Origin: Primulina eburnea
Taxonomy: Eukaryota; Streptophyta; Magnoliopsida; Lamiales; Gesneriaceae
Assembly (NCBI RefSeq): GCF_022965805.1
Contig: NC_133105.1
Span: 5,642,001 to 5,706,000 of the forward strand
Reading direction: 5' to 3'
DNA length: 64,000 nt
Made by a program: the position numbers and the translations under genes
The notes under the pieces: model-generated
What the model was told of the DNA's origin: nothing
Database searches by the model: none
What the model saw: only the letters and a program-made list of their open reading frames with translations
In this document: piece by piece, positions 11,527 to 22,914 of the stretch
Layout of the letters: every line of letters begins with the position of its first letter
Position numbering within the stretch: the stretch's first letter is position 1

Positions 11527-13404
11527 AAAGAAAATATCAAAATTGAAATGTACGATACGAAATTGACATCGACAACTCTAATAAACTTTTGGCAGGGATG
11601 GTTTTCTAGTATGCTTCATGTGAGGACCAAAAATAACCTAATATATGCACAATAAATTAAATTTTATAACACTATCACAAATATTATTTTAATAATCCAA
11701 AATTATTCTTATAAAAGAAAAGGCAACATAAATTTCTAATAATATCTAGATTAGTCCATAAAAAAATAATAATAATTCATTAGAATATAGACAATAATTA
11801 ACCCAATAATTGCCGGCCTAACCACCGCCCTCAAAATATATTGACACGTACGTGTTGGTTTAATGGTAGTTCACTAAGGTGGGCACCTCATGTCTATGGA
11901 TCATGATTGTAATTTTAAAATAAATCCCATCATCCATTAAAAAAATATAAACTCGAGAATAATTTGCACTCTACGTGTAGTTATTTTATGGTTTGGATCG
12001 ATGAATTTTAAATTTATAATTTTATATTCCTTGATTTTTAAAATAGAAAAATTCAACTGAATTTCAGATTAATTGAAAACAATTTCAATATATGTGCATG
12101 GAGTAAACCCTTGACATCGAAACCTTGAACAAAACCCAAAGGACAAACGCTCCTTATATCAATGATTTTTAGGAAATATGTATCTTGAAATATTTATTGC
12201 ATTAGTTGGATTTCCATATATTACATTCGAAGGGATGCTATATTATATTGGGTGATACACGTTTTAAACTATAAAATGTGATTTTATTCATATATGAAGG
12301 GACTAAAACGTTTAAATTTGGAATCCAATGATATACCATATATAGCTATAGTATTATATCTCTTTGGATGTAGCATAAAATGAAATTTATAGAAATTACA
12401 CGATTTATCTAACTATTTCAATAAAAATAATTCAAATGTTTTAATATCACATCTTAAGTTGAATGAATCGATTGATGACCCAAAATATAGCTAGTAAAAT
12501 GTTGTATTCTAGCTTGATTTAGTTAATTGCTGGATGTTGGAACTACTCGAGCCAATGTTCGATCAACCGCTCATGAATAGAGAAGACAACGTGGCGGAGC
12601 GGGGACGAGTTTGTCATCTCATCATTAAATCATCATCTCCTTCCTCATCTCTGTTTCAAGAATATCAATAAAATAGGGTGAGGGTTGTTCGGGAAATCCC
12701 TGAACCCGAATTTATTATTATACTATTATTAATGATAAATGTTATATTAATAATATTATTACTGTTAATATCATTTTCAGGACGAATTCAAAGATGTTGG
12801 CTCGAATTATTTCAGAGATTTTAAAAAAACTCCTGAACTCGAAAAAATCCGAGATCTCCATTCTCATTTCCGGTTTTTTTTTCACGAAGCCCATAACCAT
12901 GTGGAAAAATTTGCCATATCTACTCATGAAGGCACGTTATCTACACAACACCCTACTTAAAAGTTAATAATTAGATAATTTTATTTTAAAATAAAGTAAT
13001 TCTAAAACTCACTGTTCCACTTAGTTTCAAGAATCATCTCAGACTCATAAAACAATTCTAACACACTAATGAGAAACCTAAAAGTAACAAATTTATCTAA
13101 CCTCAAAGTCAAAGAGAGGATATATTAAAAAAAGTAACGATGATGAATAAAACAAGACTACACCATTCATTTAATACCAACAATATGAGTGATCCATTCA
13201 AGGCATGACACAACTTGCACTAATTATTTATACATTGTAATATAATATAATATCATTAAACCCCAAATACTAACTTCCCAAAAAAATACAAAAACTAAAA
13301 TTTCAAACCACCAATAATTTCACCCCATGGATATGGACAAGAAATCTAGCTCATACTGTCATACATGTTTTTGTTTTTACTCAAATCTAAAAAATTCCAT
13401 ATTC
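11527..13404. other. Intergenic DNA 3' of the bZIP gene
   Basis: AT-rich sequence with no supported gene. A locally GC-richer patch at 12540-12720 looks like an old repeat. The part adjoining 13405 should include the bZIP 3' UTR. Confidence 0.4.
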
Positions 13405-13914
13405 TCAATAATCATACATCTCCACAGATGCCATTAGAGGCTGTTGATCAAGTCCCATCAAGTTCCATGGATTGTTCAAGAAACCATCAGCAAATCCCAG
13501 ATGCTGAAACTCATCAGCCTCAAACACACAGCTGCCGCCTCCTGCTGAGACGGTGGCGGCGGCGGAGGAGGAGCTGATGAAATCAAGAATCTCATTCAAA
13601 GAATGGAGTCTTTGACTGAGTTCCATCATTTGAGCCCTCAAGATTGAATTTTCAGCCTCAAGATTCACATAGTGTTGCGTGGTGGCACTTATGTTGGTCA
13701 AAATCTGGCTGTTTCCTTCGGTGAGCTGAGTAATCTCCGCCATCAGATCATCCAAATGCTTCTGTTTTCTCATCCTCGACCGCCTGGCAGATTCCCGGTT
13801 CGACTCCATTCTCTTCCTCTTCCTCTGATCAACGGCCTTCAGCAAATCTACTCCCTCTGAACCGGAGTTCTGAATCTGCGGTGAACTGGACGAAGTCCCA
13901 CTTGAAGAAGACAT
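13405..13914 (-). CDS. bZIP11: Group S1 bZIP transcription factor (bZIP11-like)
   Basis: An intronless 169-aa protein, the size and structure expected of plant S1 bZIPs. The Ser-rich N-terminus (MSSSSGTSSSS) precedes the basic region at about residues 31-52, with the invariant Asn-x7-Arg (N39 to R47; NRESARRSR). A leucine zipper of heptads (L54/L57/L64 onward, to about residue 110) follows. The C-terminus QQPLMASVEMYDY matches the bZIP11/bZIP44 tail. S1 factors bind ACGT-core sites in the nucleus, usually as heterodimers with group C bZIPs, and control amino-acid and sugar metabolism under low energy. The start is the first ATG of a conserved N-terminus and lies downstream of uORFs. Sucrose is expected to repress translation through the uORF at 14031-14156. 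The exact Arabidopsis orthologue (bZIP2, 11 or 44) is not certain. Confidence 0.9.
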   Translation of the reverse strand: MSSSSGTSSSSPQIQNSGSEGVDLLKAVDQRKRKRMESNRESARRSRMRKQKHLDDLMAEITQLTEGNSQILTNISATTQHYVNLEAENSILRAQMMELSQRLHSLNEILDFISSSSAAATVSAGGGSCVFEADEFQHLGFADGFLNNPWNLMGLDQQPLMASVEMYDY

Positions 13915-14030
13915 TTTTTTTTCTTTTGGTGTTTAAATTATCAAATTCTTTTCATTCAGATATCAAGATTAGGTTATATACTATATGATGAGATATTTTA
14001 TTTACTACGAAGTTGTTTTTTAAGAGTTAT

Positions 14031-14156
14031 TTATGAGAAAACGTAGAACCAGTAGAGGAAAACAACCGAGAAAGATTGAACAAGATGGGTCCGGCGCCTG
14101 AGAGAGGAATTAATCATAAAACCAGAACGGATGATTTCACTTACTACAGGAGACAT
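14031..14156 (-). CDS. Sucrose-control uORF (SC-uORF) of the bZIP gene
   Basis: A 42-codon upstream frame (41 aa plus TAA) begins at the ATG read at 14156 and ends 116 bp before the bZIP start. It starts MSPVVSEIIRSGFM and its C-terminus reads LVQSFSVVFLYWFYVFS. That matches the conserved peptide found in the leaders of group S1 bZIP genes throughout flowering plants. In that family the nascent peptide stalls the ribosome when sucrose is high and so lowers synthesis of the bZIP protein. Match to the family and correct position relative to the main frame make the call firm. Sucrose responsiveness itself is inferred from the family. Confidence 0.93.
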   Translation of the reverse strand: MSPVVSEIIRSGFMINSSLRRRTHLVQSFSVVFLYWFYVFS

Positions 14157-14193
14157 GAATCTTAAACATCGAGATCAATATTATCATCAGCAT
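14137..14193 (-). CDS. Short overlapping uORF1 upstream of the SC-uORF
   Basis: An 18-codon frame (ATG read at 14193, TGA at 14139-14137) overlaps the start of the SC-uORF in another frame. Arabidopsis bZIP11 has the same arrangement, a short first uORF overlapping the sucrose-control one. It probably affects how many ribosomes reach the SC-uORF start. Its peptide is not conserved as far as I can judge. A further four-codon frame starts at 13955, between the SC-uORF and the main ATG. Confidence 0.6.
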   Translation of the reverse strand: MLMIILISMFKIHVSCSK

Positions 14194-14917
14194 AAAGAAC
14201 GATGCTTTTTACAGAAATCTAAGAACCCACAATTTCTTTCTGATTCGGCAGAGTAACAGCCGAAATCTCGAGATTAAAGGGTCACAAATCCCCCAAAACA
14301 GAAACCCAGATCCCTAAATCGAACAGGATAATCTCACCAACAAACGAAGAATCAGGCCAGGAACTAGCCCAGAATATTTCACCTTTTTTCCGGCAGAAAT
14401 CTGAAGAGGAATACAATTCAAGAACCCAGTGCCCAAAATGGAGCAGAATCTCCCCCACAAAACGAAGAATGATGCCCAGAAAAGGCAGAGGCAGAATAAC
14501 AGTATAGCTAAAGAAGGAGAACCTATAGGAAGGAGAGAAAAGAGAAGAGGAAGAGGTTTTTGAGGTTGGAGATGGGATCGTTATATAGGAGGAAAGGTAG
14601 ACAAGAAAATCAAGAAAGTTCACGGAAAATCAAGAAAAAGGACAGGAATTCATTGTTTTTAAATGGTGGGAAATGAAAAAAGTGAAAAATTGGGGGAAAA
14701 GTGAAAGGAGAGTTTGGAATCTCCTAGTGACTGATGGGACATGTGGGTTTGGTAGATGTCACTTCTCTATTAATCATGATAATTTATCAATATATCATTA
14801 TCGAAAAAGTGATCATGATTTATTATTTAATATAAATATTATTTATTAAATAAATAAAAATATTTGATTGAACAAATAATTATGATTTATCATTTAATTT
14901 TTATATATATAAAATAT

Positions 14918-15066
14918 GAGTGAGTTTCATATGAGATCGTTTCACGGATCATAAACTGTGAGACAGGTTAACCCTACTCATATTCACAATAAAAAATAAT
15001 ACTCTAACATAAAAATAATATTTTTTCATGGATGACCTAAATAAAATATCCGTCTAAGTTTTTGCC
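14918..15066 (-). mobile_element. Mutator-type MITE, copy 3, with perfect 9-bp TSD
   Basis: It runs from GAGTGAGTTTCATATGAG to 'gtctaagtttttgcc'. Both flanks carry ATAAAATAT (14909-14917 and 15067-15075), a perfect 9-bp target duplication. The right terminal hairpin is partly deleted. The element lies about 330 bp upstream of the bZIP TATA box. Confidence 0.8.
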
Positions 15067-15075
15067 ATAAAATAT

Positions 15076-15800
15076 ATGGAATAGATAAAGATAAGTGGGT
15101 AGCTAATAAAAACCGGACATGTGGTGGTGGACAGTGAACTATTAACAGACGTACAACTGCCACTCCAGCTGTAACATTTTTACTGAAATCAATGCGCATC
15201 TTTCTTTTTAACGTTCTAGATTTTACCGCAAAAATGCTCCCCAAGATATTCCTGGGCTCACACATCACATTGAGATTTGTTAACTTTTTTCTATTTTAAT
15301 ATTAAGTAATTTAATTTAAACAATTTTAAAGATAATATATATTTTTTTTATCAAATTTTCTGAAAAATAAATGGAATATTTCTTTAAGTAAAATAATTTA
15401 TTGTTATTATTAAATTTATAGTTTATTTAATGTTTTTTATATTAAGAGCGATGTGGTCATTTTATAAATATATTATCGCATCATGATATTCATTGTATCA
15501 TTTTTACATATTATAGTACAAAATATATTAGCGTGCCGACGTTCGCGTGTTGTGTATGTCAAATTAAATCGAGGCAAGAATGTTGTGGTTAATTACTTCA
15601 ACGAGATGAAATATTTCGCCATATTTGGTGTTTCAAATCTTTTTACACTTTATTTAAACAAACTCCATTTTCACAAATTATTCAAAGTTAAACGCACTGA
15701 ATATCATGTATGTACAAAATGTAATTAGAGTTCTCCCTTATTCTATGGAATTAATATTTTTCTTTAAGTGTAACATAGCCAAACCTCAATTTCATTTCCA
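15076..15800. other. Intergenic DNA, no supported gene
   Basis: AT-rich spacer between the MITE and the gypsy element. A short open stretch at 15483-15728 has no recognisable motif. Confidence 0.4.
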
Positions 15801-15805
15801 CAAAC

Positions 15806-17114
15806 TGGTGTGCTGTCGTTGTGCCACCAAACTTAAATTCCTACTCTTTAAATGAAATTAGTATAATGGTGAGCAGGGTCGAATCCACAGGGAACGGGGG
15901 GTGATTTCTTTCGAGTAAAAGTGCAAATAAAAGGGGGATTTTTGGATATGAATTTAATAAAATATTAAAACTAAAATTAGAAAGCAATAGAAAATAATAA
16001 ATCTAAACGAGAATTAAATTACCAAACTGATTCAAGGGAATTTTCACTATTCAATTGTATCACTGTTCATCGGCTAACATATATTTATTCATGCAGATAC
16101 AAGCAAATAACCTTAGAATTATAGGGATGGCCGCTAAAATTCTTGCGTTTTCCTAATTTAATTGACCAAACCCAGCATCCAGTCAAAACTTATTAATAAT
16201 TAACTGGGCACGATAGCGTTCCATATTAATTAAAAATAGCATTTTCGTTTTGTGAAAACAGTTAATCCTAAATCTAACAACCGAGATAGCTGCAATTGAT
16301 AGATCGAGTTTTGTTGATTTATTCAGATTAAATATGCTATGATAGCACAACACACCTAATCTATCGCTACTCATGTACCAATCGTTCATGACAATTACGG
16401 ATCACTGAATTCATGGATAGCAGTAGAAAATTATATATCAAATTAAATTGTCAGATTAACCGAGATATAACTTTCATATAAATAAATCATAAATCAACAA
16501 ATACTTGAACAAAACATGAATATTAAATTAAAGCACAAAAGCCTCACAGTGATAAATCGAAATAGTAGAATGATCCCTTGAATTAAAAAATAAAACTTAG
16601 CTAAAGGTGTGGAGAGAAAAATCCCTTGAATCCCTTTTTTTTCTTCTTTTTCTTCACGTGAGATTGGGTGTAAGGAATTGTGAATTGTATGTAAAAAAAT
16701 AATTCTGCCGCCTACTTTTGTACGTGAGTTGTGTAAGTCAAAGAAGGAAAAATTGGGTCCAAATTCTTTGCTAAAATCCCACTAATCTCCAATTAACCTA
16801 ATTCTTAAAATATAATAAAATAGATAATATTTTATCTATATTTTCCCTCTTTGTAATTTTTTGCAGCTGAAATATCATCACAAGGCGTGGTCACGCCTTA
16901 TTCCCGGACCTCTTCTGGTTTGGCCATTTTCTTTCAAACTCTATCTTGGAAACTTCAAATGTGATAAACATCACCTTTTTAGCTCAAATTTGCTCCAAGA
17001 CCTTGAAAGTTCCTCCTACAATAAAATTACATAAAAATGTATCAATTAAACATATCGGAGGTTGAAATAACGGGAAATAAGAAAATAAAAATACTAATTA
17101 TTACGAGCCTATCA
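15806..17114 (-). repeat. 3' LTR of the Athila-like element
   Basis: The left copy in plus coordinates, and the 3' LTR because the element reads on the minus strand. It is 1,309 bp, one base longer than its partner because of an extra T near 16635. The interior contains the inverted repeat 'aaggcgtggtcacgcctt' (about 16882-16899). Confidence 0.92.
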
Positions 17115-18659
17115 AAATCTCCCACACCTAGACGATGCTTGTCCTCAAGCATAAAATAGATCAACTCATTATCTCAATTTTTCGTCCTCCTTCCGCTTCC
17201 TCTACTTATCCAAAACATTTTTTTCATGCAACAAGACATTTTAATTTCAGAGCATCTCACAAAATAACATCACGAACAATCACTGCAATCAGAATGTGTA
17301 GAAATTAAAATGCATGGGATTTAACAACTCCTCACAAGATTCACTCCTTCCGCTCATTAGTGTCTAGGATATATATCAACAAACTCTCATGTCAAATGCA
17401 TTGAAATTTTTTACCATAGGCTTGCAAATATATCACATCCTTCCACTAAATGAATGAACTAAATACACAAACAAAAAGGGCTATAAATGGGTTGTAACGT
17501 GGCTAGGGGGTGAGGCAGGATAAAAGGAAACAATAAGCTAGGAAATTGGAGAAACCATAACAAACTTTTCTCACACAAATAAAAATGTATCCAAAAACTC
17601 TTATATCTCATTATAACAATCAAGAGCATTTTTTTTTGTTTTTTTTTTTCGGCTCTTTTTTTTTTTTTTTTTTCTCACTTCGTCTACTTCTCTTCTTTCT
17701 CTTTTTTTTTTTTAGTTTTTTTTTTTCGTAGACGGTGACGATAAAGATTCGAGATTGACTAAATCCCAACAATTCACACTATTTTGGATTGAATGATGCT
17801 TTTTGTGAAAAGTTTATATGATTCTCCAATTCAAGGTTCAAAAAGGGGATAACCAACAAAAAAGATTTATCAGGGCTTGTAATGTGGTTATTTTTATTCA
17901 AAGAAAAGGGCTGAGGCTCAAACTTGGTTCACTAGGGGTCTATGAATCAGGGTAGGCTCAAAGAACGGCTCAGATGATGCGAAAAAAAATTGGTTTGAAC
18001 CTAATGCCCTTATCATATTGTCTATGCACCTAATTCACCACAAAGTGTTGACAAAAACATGTATAACAATGCAAGTTCTAGAAAAATTAACAATGCAATG
18101 ACGACACACAATCAAAGAAAATGGAGCATGATATCATGATTGCTCATAGGCTCAAAGCTCACTAAAGAAAAATATAGCAATTGTGTTAAATCCCACACAC
18201 TTGTCATCTCTAACCATCATCAAGAGCAACTTATTCATAATGCAAAAATGAGAATGCAAAAACAATTTGCACGCAAAGAAAACGTCATTTTTTTTATTTA
18301 TTCGCATCGGAGGCAATCAGGATTCAGAAGAAAGAGATAACAAATGAACTAGATGCTAGGAACTAACAACGTCACTATTTTTTTTTTTTACTTTTATGCA
18401 AAAATGAGAAGAAAAAAGAAATTAAAACGAGAAATAAGACAATATACCCTCCCACACCTAAATGTGGCAATGTCCTCAATGACACAAAATTAGATGCACA
18501 ACATAGACAGTAAAAGCAAGTAAAGGAAGTTAGAGAACTCCCCTGAAAATTGTTGGGCATCATAGAGCAAGGTGTCCTATTGCTGTGGTGGACGCTGCTG
18601 TGAGAGAGATGAAAAAAAAGTACGTTAAATTTTATATATATTTTTTTTTGGAAAAGGAA
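17115..18659. other. Non-coding interior of the Athila-like element
   Basis: AT-rich, with long T runs near 17625-17730. A 'ctcccacacct...tgtcctcaa' segment occurs twice (about 17126 and 18447), so this interior may have grown by duplication of its 3' end region. No pol motifs are visible in any frame. Confidence 0.6.
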
Positions 18660-18895
18660 AAAAAAGAATCTCCCAGCAGTAGAGGTATTTGAATAAGGCG
18701 TGGACTTCTGCTGTAAAAAAAATTTTTTTTTTTTTTTTTTTGAAAAAAAAACAGTAGAGGTGTTTCAACAAGGCGTGGCCACGCCTTGTGCGAAAACCTC
18801 TACTGGACAATTTTTTTTTTTAAAAAAAAATATCAGGAGAGGTGTTTCAACAAGACGTGGCCACGCCTTGTGCGAAATCCTCTGCTGGAATAAAA
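18660..18895. repeat. Tandem repeats with GGCGTGGCCACGCC palindromes
   Basis: Three units of about 75-85 bp, each with poly-A/T, 'gtagaggt(a/g)tt' and a 'caaggcgtgg' block. In units 2 and 3 that block continues as a perfect or near-perfect palindrome (AAGGCGTGGCCACGCCTT) followed by 'gtgcgaaa.cctct.ctgg'. The same palindromic core occurs once in each LTR. The repeats lie inside the gypsy element, beyond the 3' end of the gag remnant. Confidence 0.7.
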
Positions 18896-18965
18896 TTTAA
18901 AAAACAAGAACTAAAATTTGGGTTGCCTCCCAAAAGCGCCTGGTTTTTAGTCGTCAGCTTGACCC

Positions 18966-19787
18966 TCAGAAGCACTCATCAAAGAGCGGTTGACGCCCAA
19001 AGTACGTGTCATATGACACCATATATGGGTCTTGGTTCCATGTGCCCTCAAGCTTGGCTTGATATATGCAATGTAAGCTCGTCTCCTCAACAAAACGTGA
19101 CTTTAAATAATAGGCATGAGATGAGTGTGTCATCGTTGGCTCTTGAAGAACAAAATATGTTGAAATCGGCAATGGAGAAAGACAAGGATCTCCTAGATGT
19201 CCATATGATGATATTATCGACGAGCTCAAATTGATAGTCTCAGGAGCTTGTTCATCTCTCAACTTCATTGGTGCCTCATCTTCGTTTGATATTTCTTCCA
19301 AAACTTCTTCAAATTGAGGCTCAACAGCTTCCTCATTCAATGCCACACACTTGTTTACCATATCATTCAGTCGACTTATGATTAATTCAAGACTATATCC
19401 CTCATCTTTTTGATGCTCGAAAGGTTGGTATGTAAAATCAGAGTGGCTAACTTCTGGAGAGTATTGGTGGTTCCAACTCTGCAGCGAAGGATCCCAATAC
19501 TGATGGTAGTCAAAGTCGGCCATATCATTTAGCAAATATATCACACTGTCGTCACGTCGACAAAGTAGTGGACTACCAGTTGTTAGTGCTCCATTAAATA
19601 CCCATCTTCGTGTAACTGTATCCAAACCTTTAAGAAAAAGTCGAATAAGAACATAGTTAGAAAAATCATGATTCCTGAATTTAATTACTAAATTATTGAA
19701 TCTCTCCCATGCTGCATAAAATGGCTCTCCGTTTTGTTGGGCAAAACTTGTGAATACTTGTCGATGAAACATGTCGAAGTATTTCAC
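18966..19787 (-). pseudogene. Partial gag of the Athila-like element
   Basis: A frame of about 270 codons. Near its start it has GEPFYAAWERFNNLV, which resembles the retrotransposon Gag core of Athila elements (GESLYEAWERF type). It then becomes acidic and low-complexity. The frame is closed upstream by a stop and its first ATG is five codons in (MFHRQ), so the N-terminal half of Gag is missing. There is no zinc knuckle and no downstream pol. It may still be translated, but it is best read as a remnant. Confidence 0.7.
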
Positions 19788-19895
19788 AACAAAAAATTCT
19801 CAAATTCTTCTTTTCTTGATGAATCACCTGTACAAGAAGAATGAGACCCCAAAAAAAAAAAATAACAAAACTCAAAAATAAATAACCTTGCACCG

Positions 19896-19914
19896 TTCCC
19901 CGGCAACGGCGCCA
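19896..19914 (-). other. Primer binding site, tRNA-Asp type
   Basis: On the minus strand this reads TGGCGCCGTTGCCGGGGAA, five bases inside the 5' LTR. It matches the tRNA-Asp-complementary primer site known from Athila-type gypsy elements. Confidence 0.85.
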
Positions 19915-19919
19915 AAATT

Positions 19920-21227
19920 TGGTGTGCTGTCGTTGTGCCACCAAACTTAAATTCCTACTCTTTAAATGAAATTAGTATAATGGTGAGCAGGGTCGAATCC
20001 ACAGGGAACGGGGGGTGATTTCTTTCGAGTAAAAGTGCAAATAAAAGGGGGATTTTTGGATATGAATTTAATAAAATATTAAAACTAAAATTAGAAAGCA
20101 ATAGAAAATAATAAATCTAAACGAGAATTAAATTACCAAACTGATTCAAGGGAATTTTCACTATTCAATTGTATCACTGTTCATCGGCTAACATATATTT
20201 ATTCATGCAGATACAAGCAAATAACCTTAGAATTATAGGGATGGCCGCTAAAATTCTTGCGTTTTCCTAATTTAATTGACCAAACCCAGCATCCAGTCAA
20301 AACTTATTAATAATTAACTGGGCACGATAGCGTTCCATATTAATTAAAAATAGCATTTTCGTTTTGTGAAAACAGTTAATCCTAAATCTAACAACCGAGA
20401 TAGCTGCAATTGATAGATCGAGTTTTGTTGATTTATTCAGATTAAATATGCTATGATAGCACAACACACCTAATCTATCGCTACTCATGTACCAATCGTT
20501 CATGACAATTACGGATCACTGAATTCATGGATAGCAGTAGAAAATTATATATCAAATTAAATTGTCAGATTAACCGAGATATAACTTTCATATAAATAAA
20601 TCATAAATCAACAAATACTTGAACAAAACATGAATATTAAATTAAAGCACAAAAGCCTCACAGTGATAAATCGAAATAGTAGAATGATCCCTTGAATTAA
20701 AAAATAAAACTTAGCTAAAGGTGTGGAGAGAAAAATCCCTTGAATCCCTTTTTTTCTTCTTTTTCTTCACGTGAGATTGGGTGTAAGGAATTGTGAATTG
20801 TATGTAAAAAAATAATTCTGCCGCCTACTTTTGTACGTGAGTTGTGTAAGTCAAAGAAGGAAAAATTGGGTCCAAATTCTTTGCTAAAAGCCCACTAATC
20901 TCCAATTAACCTAATTCTTAAAATATAATAAAATAGATAATATTTTATCTATATTTTCCCTCTTTGTAATTTTTGGCAGCTGAAATATCATCACAAGGCG
21001 TGGTCACGCCTTATTCCCGGACCTCTTCTGGTTTGGCCATTTTCTTTCAAACTCTATCTTGGAAACTTCAAATGTGATAAACATCACCTTTTTAGCTCAA
21101 ATTTGCTCCAAGACCTTGAAAGTTCCTCCTACAATAAAATTACATAAAAATGTATCAATTAAACATATCGGAGGTTGAAATAACGGGAAATAAGAAAATA
21201 AAAATACTAATTATTACGAGCCTATCA
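19920..21227 (-). repeat. 5' LTR of the Athila-like element
   Basis: The right copy, 1,308 bp, matching the left LTR base for base apart from the few differences noted for the element. Open frames of 68 codons occur at identical positions in both LTRs and are not genes. Confidence 0.92.
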
Positions 21228-21257
21228 CAAACTTATGTGATCTAGGTACTCATTATG

Positions 21258-21260
21258 TGA

Positions 21261-21301
<41 letters not shown>
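21258..21301. repeat. (ATT)n microsatellite
   Basis: About 14 uninterrupted ATT trinucleotides, just outside the 5' LTR of the gypsy element. Confidence 0.9.
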
Positions 21302-21302
<1 letters not shown>

Positions 21303-21389
21303 GTAAAAGCACATGTAGATTCCTTTTAAGAGCATGTCGATTGCATCAATTAATTTACAAGTTCTTACATTTTATGAGTTATTTAGCCT

Positions 21390-21571
21390 GGCAAAAACTT
21401 GTGTGAAACGATCTCACAGGTCATATTTTGTGAGACGGGTCTTTATTTGAGTAATCCATGAAAAAGTATTGTTTTTTATGCTAAGAATATTACTTTTTAT
21501 GGTGAATATGGGTAGGGTTGACCCGTCTCACGGATTGAGATCCGTGAGACGGTCTCATATGAGACCTACTC
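21390..21571 (+). mobile_element. Mutator-type MITE, copy 4, full length
   Basis: It runs from GGCAAAAACTTGTGTGAAAC to CATATGAGACCTACTC. Flanks are ATTTAGCCT and ATTTAGCAT, an 8/9-bp target duplication. The interior shows the family signature 'gggtagggttgacccgtctcacgg' (split here as gggtagggttgaccc, gtctcacgg). Confidence 0.8.
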
Positions 21572-22838
21572 ATTTAGCATTTAGAAACTTATAAATTATG
21601 ATATCTTATTTTAAAAATAAAGTGTTAATAAAATAAAATAATGAAACTTAAAGTTGTTGATGCGTTTAATATTGTAAGATTTTTTATATGATAATTACCA
21701 AGAATTACAAAATAAGACTATAAAAAAGTATAAAAGTTTTGTAAATAGTAATAATAATATAATTATTATTTAACTAACATTAATTTAAAAAACGCTAAAA
21801 CTAATTGCAATTATAATTTTATTAAAAACAATTTAAAATATTACTATAAGTATTATTTTAATAATTATTATAATAATATTAATATTTTAAAATAAAGACA
21901 GTAATAAAGAATTATAATAATAATTTATAATGATAATACTATAATTATCAATGACATATTATAATAATAAATAACGATGATGATTATTATTATTATTATT
22001 AATTAATTTGCATTATATATTATATGAGGCTATATCTGATATATGATAAAATTAATATGAATAATTTGATATATTGAAATTTATTCAAATAAGACATTTT
22101 TAATTAAGTTGGGTTATCTAAATTTTTTAAATCAGCTTATAAGATGTTAAAAAGCTTATTTTAACTGTTTATAAGATCTTTTTTAAAAAATTTAAAGATA
22201 ATTTTAAGAGTTCATAAAACAAATTTAAGTAATATATCTATGTATAAACAAAATAAAATGTGGTTTATAACATTAATATTTTTGACAAGAACTTTGAATT
22301 AATGGGATATCATGTTGTGAATACCCATACAAAATGGTAAAAGATATTACTTTGTAGAACCGAGCGCTTGCCGCTTTACAAAAAGTTATAATTGGTGGTA
22401 ATGGTGTAACTCAAATCTTTTAAACTGCAAAGCAGCTCAAACACCACAGTTTGAACGCTCTACCAAACATGGATAATTATTACAGCCAACATATTTCTTA
22501 TAAGTTCTTAAATGATAAATCCATGCGATATGTTAATTGAAGAACAATCATTTTTATCAAATCAAAATTCCATGATTACCTCGATGATGATGACTTTTTA
22601 TCTTAGAATGGGAAAACTTATTTTTGCAAATAGAAAAAAAGAAGGTGAAAATGGAAGATAGTTTTATATCTTGCTTATCCTCAACATTTCATTCAAATTT
22701 TAAATATATATCACAAAAATTCTCGTAAAACAGTCTCCATCATGAGTTAATTTGTGGAGAAGAATATGCGAATCATAAAGTTTCATGTCAAAAATATTAT
22801 GAATTGATCTGTTTCACGAATATAAACGTTTGATATCG

Positions 22839-22842
<4 letters not shown>

Positions 22843-22911
<69 letters not shown>
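22843..22911. repeat. (TA)n microsatellite
   Basis: About 69 bp of uninterrupted AT dinucleotides. Confidence 0.95.

Positions 22912-22914
<3 letters not shown>

Larger units (their letters stand above)
13915..14587 (-). promoter_or_regulatory. bZIP long 5' leader and core promoter
   Basis: A TATATAA box is read on the minus strand at 14587-14581, so transcription probably starts near 14550. The leader is then about 635 nt, long and pyrimidine-rich at its 5' end. It carries uORF1, the SC-uORF and a four-codon uORF. A 113-codon open frame at 14282-14623 begins upstream of the TATA box and is not expected to be in the mRNA. Confidence 0.6.
15806..21227 (-). mobile_element. Young non-autonomous Ty3/gypsy (Athila-like) retrotransposon, TSD CAAAC
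   Basis: A 5,422-bp element with two nearly identical LTRs (15806-17114 and 19920-21227), each beginning TGGTGTGCTG and ending CCTATCA on the plus strand. CAAAC flanks it on both sides (15801-15805 and 21228-21232). It reads on the minus strand: the tRNA-Asp-type primer site adjoins the right LTR and a purine-rich tract (GTGTGGGAGATTT in minus sense) adjoins the left LTR. The 2.8-kb interior has only a partial gag and no protease, reverse transcriptase or integrase, so movement would need another element's enzymes. By eye the LTRs differ by two substitutions and one T-run indel. Confidence 0.92.

Noticed and set aside
14282..14623. 113-codon minus-strand frame ahead of the bZIP gene as a long uORF
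   Set aside because: Its ATG lies upstream of the TATA box at 14587-14581, so it should not be in the mRNA. The peptide is low-complexity and unlike any conserved uORF.
16183..16389. Identical 68-codon frames at 16183-16389 and 20297-20503
   Set aside because: They lie at the same place in the two LTRs of one retrotransposon. Duplication of the LTR explains the identity.
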